Origin: Candidatus Gastranaerophilales bacterium
GTDB taxonomy: Bacteria; Cyanobacteriota; Vampirovibrionia; Gastranaerophilales; Gastranaerophilaceae
Direction: 5' to 3'
Assembly: GCA_944322785.1 (NCBI GenBank)
Contig: CALUPW010000008.1
Span: 1-64,000 of the forward strand
Length of the DNA: 64,000 bases
Below the pieces are notes generated by a model. The model searched no databases and was not told where the DNA came from. It worked only from the letters and a program-made list of their open reading frames with translations. Shown one piece after another: positions 60,570-64,000 of this stretch; the stretch's first letter is position 1, and every line of letters begins with the position of its first letter. A program made the translations under genes and the position numbers.

Positions 60570-61415
60570 ATGAATTTTATACAGGCGGTATTAATGGGTA
60601 TAGTACAGGGATTGAGTGAATTTTTACCGGTATCAAGCTCTGCTCACCTTGTGTTTACATCAAATTTCTACAAAGTTTTTAAAGGAATCGAAATCGTTCA
60701 GCAGTCTAATGAAGAAGTGTTTTTTGATATAATGCTTCACTTTGGAACACTTATTGCTGTTTTGATATTCTTTAGAAAAGAAATACTGTCAATTTTAAAA
60801 GCATTAATACATGCCATAAAAACAAAAAATTATTCAAATCATGAAGCGAAAATCGGACTTTATATAATTTTAGGAACACTGATAACAATAGCACTTGCAC
60901 TTCCTCTCCATGATTTTGCGGAAATGCTTGTTTATTCACCTGCAATTGTCGGCGGACTTCTTATAATTACGGGGATTGCACTTTTTGTAAGTGAATATAT
61001 TTCAAAAAATGTTGTTGCAAGAAAAGAAAATGTGGATTTAAAAAGTTCAATTTTGATTGCTCTTGCGCAGGGACTTGCAGTTCTTCCGGGACTCTCCCGC
61101 TCCGGATGGACAATTGCAACAGGTCTTTTTACTGGTCTCGACAGAATTACGGCAGCAAAATATTCATTTCTTTTAAGTATCCCGATAATTTTGGGTGCAT
61201 CCATGGTTTATCCGTTTATAAAAATAGACCTTCATGAAGCCATGACCTATAACTGGGCAGCAATAATCTGCGGAACAGTAGTTTCAGGTGTTGTCGGATA
61301 TGCATGCATCAAATATTTTCTTAAATTCGTTTCTAAATTCTCGCTTGCAATCTTCGGCTGGTACTGTATTGTTGCAGGTATCGGAACCTTAATATTTTTC
61401 GGCTTTTATGCATAA
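60570..61415 (+). CDS. uppP: Undecaprenyl-diphosphate phosphatase
   Basis: UppP dephosphorylates undecaprenyl diphosphate to recycle the lipid carrier of peptidoglycan and O-antigen synthesis. The 281-residue membrane protein has the two family signatures: GIVQGLSEFLPVSSSAH (residues 10-26) and LPGLSRSGWTIATGLFTGLDR (near 172-192). The catalytic E, H and R are in these blocks. About eight helices are visible. It lies three bases after queD and about 95 bases before the unknown membrane protein pair. Confidence 0.96.
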   Translation: MNFIQAVLMGIVQGLSEFLPVSSSAHLVFTSNFYKVFKGIEIVQQSNEEVFFDIMLHFGTLIAVLIFFRKEILSILKALIHAIKTKNYSNHEAKIGLYIILGTLITIALALPLHDFAEMLVYSPAIVGGLLIITGIALFVSEYISKNVVARKENVDLKSSILIALAQGLAVLPGLSRSGWTIATGLFTGLDRITAAKYSFLLSIPIILGASMVYPFIKIDLHEAMTYNWAAIICGTVVSGVVGYACIKYFLKFVSKFSLAIFGWYCIVAGIGTLIFFGFYA

Positions 61416-61510
61416 AAATATTGTAAAAAAATGTAAATTATGAATATCGAACTGACAAAATATTTCCTTTACGGATATTAATATATTGCATAAATTTGTG
61501 TGGAGTAATA

Positions 61511-62539
61511 ATGATTTTACCAGTAGGCAGCAATCTTAATCAAAAAACTAATTTTTCTGCGGATGAAACCGATGAAAAAAAGTTAAAATATAATCACGAT
61601 ACATTATTACGAAATAATTTTTCTACCCGTTTCCGCATTGGAATGGACAAATTTACCAATGCAATAACTTTATATCCGGCAAAGGGCTTGAAAGGAAACC
61701 GCAACGCAAACTTTTACGAATTTTTGACAATGGGGCAGGTGCCTTATTTAATCGGAAGCGGTATGCTAATGGCAGTATTTAATTATGCAAATAAATATTT
61801 TGCCCCGTTTGCCCGGCAAAAAGCCGGTCCACTCGGCAAAAAAATGGCACTGGGTGTAATTTTTTACGGACTTGCTAAAGAATATTCAAAAAATCTTGTT
61901 ACAACACCTGTACACTGGCTTACCGGAGTCGACACCAATTTGCCTTATGCAAAAGTAAATTATGAACTTCCGGATGATATCTATGATACCGATATCACAA
62001 GCATTGAATACCATAAAGTTTTTGAAAGCGTAGAATTTCCAAGATGGGATTTGCTATACAAAGATTCCGCAAGCGGGAAACCACGTAATGCCTACTATGA
62101 CAAAGTTGCAAAAAAACTGGGACTCGGTACAAACCTTAAAGATTCAGACCAGGAAGTTAAGCCCCGGATAAAAGAGATTGTTGTAAAAACAAATCTGGCA
62201 CAAAATATTTCATCATATTTGTGGGCTGCAACAGGCGTTGCACTGGCATTCCAAAAACCATGGGAAGAATTCTTTAACGTTGCAACATTAAAATTCTGGC
62301 AAAAAGATAAGTTTAAACAAACAGTATCAGCCTTCTTTAAAAGTCTGCTGAACAGTATGGAAAGCTTTTACTACGGAGAAGGCTCCAAACACAGTAAATA
62401 TATGGGACGTGGTCTTTTATTTGCAGCCCTCGGCTCCTCATTTCTCGGCGTGATAAATGTCATGTCAAGTTCTCAAAAACCGTCAAAACTTGACAGCGCA
62501 GATATCATCGAAAAAGAAAGAAAGTATGTGGTGAACTAA
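61511..62539 (+). CDS. Membrane protein of unknown function, 342 aa, homologous to the next gene
   Basis: The ATG at 61511 follows TGGAG; an in-frame TTG 15 bases earlier is less likely. Hydrophobic segments lie near residues 75-95, 112-125, 228-242 and 302-318. The core PRWDLLYKDSASGKPRN, DKVAKKLGLGTNLKDSDQEV, KEIVVKTNLAQNISSYLWAATGVA aligns with PWDLYSDEEINKI, GDRMGIPRNIKNRREFI, KKIAIQNNTLWMLTAGFA in the next protein. It ends one base before the next ATG. Function is not known. Confidence 0.78.
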   Translation: MILPVGSNLNQKTNFSADETDEKKLKYNHDTLLRNNFSTRFRIGMDKFTNAITLYPAKGLKGNRNANFYEFLTMGQVPYLIGSGMLMAVFNYANKYFAPFARQKAGPLGKKMALGVIFYGLAKEYSKNLVTTPVHWLTGVDTNLPYAKVNYELPDDIYDTDITSIEYHKVFESVEFPRWDLLYKDSASGKPRNAYYDKVAKKLGLGTNLKDSDQEVKPRIKEIVVKTNLAQNISSYLWAATGVALAFQKPWEEFFNVATLKFWQKDKFKQTVSAFFKSLLNSMESFYYGEGSKHSKYMGRGLLFAALGSSFLGVINVMSSSQKPSKLDSADIIEKERKYVVN

Positions 62540-62540
62540 A

Positions 62541-64000
62541 ATGGTTACAAATTTAATTCATAACTTCATACATACGCAAAATACACCGGCTTCTAAAAAA
62601 GAAAAGCCTAAATTTGACATACACCACGAACTTAAAAACAAAACGTTTATGCGGCCTCTTGAAGGGGAAGGACGTCTTATCAGAAGTAATATTTTTGACG
62701 CTCCTGCAATAATGGCAAGAAGCGCATTCTACGATATAAAAGCTCTGAACAGCGCAGTAAAAGGCGAAGCCAACGACCACCAGCTGGGTAAATTAAATGA
62801 TTTAGGAATGAAAATAGGCGGTCTTGGTATTGCGGGGTACCTGTTTTATAAAAGACAAACTCCTATGACAAAATTGATGGAATTTGTAGGGTTGGGTTCA
62901 TTCTTTGCATCAATGGCGCTCTGGCCAAAAATTGCCATTCAGATTCCAGCACGCATAATCCATGGTTTTAACGTTCAACAGCAATACGAAGACAGCATGG
63001 GCCGCAAAAAACCATTTTTCCAGGATCCGCAATTTTTACCGTGGGATTTGTATTCCGATGAGGAAATAAACAAAATCGGCGATAGAATGGGGATTCCGAG
63101 AAATATTAAAAACAGACGTGAATTTATTCAGGAAAAAATGAAAAAAATTGCAATCCAGAATAATACATTATGGATGCTGACAGCAGGATTTGCAACGCCT
63201 GTAATGAGTGCATTAATATGCAATCAGCTGGAAAAACCTCTCGGGAATTTTCTATCTTCAAAACGAAATAAACAAAATAATCATTTAATAAATCATTTTA
63301 AAGATTATGTACCTAAACACAATACTGTAATCAACAAAGTCAACAAAATTTTATCAATAAATCAAAATCAGCCGTTGTCAGAAGACCTGATTAAAGAACT
63401 GGCTAATGCAATGACAGAGAATTTAGTTTCAAGAAATGCAACAAATAATCTTATAAAAGATTTGGAAAAACTTTTTGAAACTCAAAATTATGTTATTAAC
63501 AGCAATTCTGTAAATGCAATCATAAAAGACTCGAAAAAGGCTCTAAAAGGCGTTGTTACTGATGAAATTATTGAACAAATTGTTCCGACACCCGAACAGC
63601 TAACCCGATACTTTAATGATGAAAAAGGCTATTATCTTACTGAACTAACACCCGCACAAATAAAGAAAATTTTTCATGAATTAGGCGGAAAAATTCGTAA
63701 TACAATAGATGATTACAACAAAAATAATCCGCAAAATTCCATAACAGAAAAACAAAAAAGTAATATTATTAAAAAGTTAATCAGCCAAGAAAAAAGCCCT
63801 GTAATGAACGGACTACGACTTGAGCAGTATAGTGTTCTCAGTGGAAATAACCAGAAAGTTATAAGAAAAATTGCCACAGCGTTTAATAATTTAAATAACC
63901 AGCTCTTTACAGTTGAAAAATACATATTCAATCAACTCGGAGAAGCTCCGGAAACTATAATTGCCGATTACTGGAACAACACAATAGATACAATTGTAAA
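62541..64000 (+). CDS. Membrane protein of unknown function, partial, over 486 aa
   Basis: An open frame starts at the ATG 62541 and runs to the window end with no stop, so it is 3'-truncated by the window. It has two hydrophobic regions near residues 94-145 (GGLGIAGYLFY, LGSFFASMALW), the shared PWDLY...GIPRNIKN...KKIAIQNNTLW block near 170-225, then a long hydrophilic, asparagine- and lysine-rich part. It starts one base after the previous stop and is homologous to that gene, so the pair likely arose by duplication. Function is unknown. Confidence 0.75.
   Translation, partial: MVTNLIHNFIHTQNTPASKKEKPKFDIHHELKNKTFMRPLEGEGRLIRSNIFDAPAIMARSAFYDIKALNSAVKGEANDHQLGKLNDLGMKIGGLGIAGYLFYKRQTPMTKLMEFVGLGSFFASMALWPKIAIQIPARIIHGFNVQQQYEDSMGRKKPFFQDPQFLPWDLYSDEEINKIGDRMGIPRNIKNRREFIQEKMKKIAIQNNTLWMLTAGFATPVMSALICNQLEKPLGNFLSSKRNKQNNHLINHFKDYVPKHNTVINKVNKILSINQNQPLSEDLIKELANAMTENLVSRNATNNLIKDLEKLFETQNYVINSNSVNAIIKDSKKALKGVVTDEIIEQIVPTPEQLTRYFNDEKGYYLTELTPAQIKKIFHELGGKIRNTIDDYNKNNPQNSITEKQKSNIIKKLISQEKSPVMNGLRLEQYSVLSGNNQKVIRKIATAFNNLNNQLFTVEKYIFNQLGEAPETIIADYWNNTIDTIV

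Overview
The window looks like chromosome from a gut-type, non-photosynthetic member of the Cyanobacteriota (Gastranaerophilales/'Melainabacteria', Vampirovibrionia). This is inferred from four things: AT-rich coding DNA; three prepilins of the FT(L/M)AEVLITLGIIG type with a D-x-N-G-x3-PN motif; many long multi-helix proteins of unknown function; and a cyanobacterial-flavoured set (bifunctional-nuclease domain, trmFO, an IctB/O-antigen-ligase-like protein, a DUF4330-like protein) beside a Gram-negative lipid A/Kdo/heptose gene set. No rRNA, integrase, transposase, CRISPR array or plasmid origin was seen.

Layout. 0-2 kb: tRNA-Ser, a bifunctional-nuclease protein, two related microproteins and a DUF1858 redox protein. 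2-12 kb: large unknown membrane proteins interrupted by trmFO and by an ECF triad (zinc-finger anti-sigma, sigma, CpxP/Spy-like periplasmic protein). 12-15 kb: a two-component pair and rmuC. 14.9-19.1 kb: a repeat island holding four copies of a roughly 290-bp non-coding element, many REP-like palindromes, a prepilin and a divergent XRE regulator. It is bracketed by two copies of one GC-rich 27-bp palindrome. 19-33 kb: pyrF, comEC, a GHL10-type hydrolase, ispG, a phosphoesterase, a HExxH putative metalloprotease that looks frameshifted, heptose kinase, DUF4330 and an O-antigen-ligase-like protein, then a second prepilin. 33-42 kb: aminotransferase, tail-anchored amidohydrolase, unknown proteins, a candidate small RNA, rsmG and a STAND-like ATPase-TPR protein. 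42.4-52.5 kb: a plus-strand envelope cluster (microprotein, EnvC-like M23 protein, LptD-like, aldolase, lpxI, lpxB, dGTPase, MCE/MlaD). 52.5-58.6 kb: TPR protein, a second repeat family, a D-lactate-dehydrogenase-like gene, an ArsB/NhaD-type transporter, a third prepilin and a STAS-like protein. 58.7-64 kb: kdsD, kdsC, queD, uppP and two homologous membrane proteins, the last running off the window.

How it works together. lpxI, lpxB, kdsD, kdsC, the heptose kinase, the O-antigen-ligase-like gene, the LptD-like gene and the MCE protein describe an organism that makes and maintains an LPS outer membrane. uppP and the EnvC-like protein serve the wall. The prepilins and comEC point to type IV pilus/pseudopilus functions and DNA uptake.

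The most unusual structure is a duplicated cassette at about 32.2-33.35 kb and 57.06-58.27 kb. A strong Shine-Dalgarno and ATG lead into a 12-nt poly-G tract, then an array of REP-like palindromes, then a prepilin gene with no good ribosome site of its own. At 12 G the leader ORF stops after 16 codons. At 11 or 14 G it would read openly through the whole array into the prepilin. This resembles a phase-variable contingency locus, and it occurs twice.
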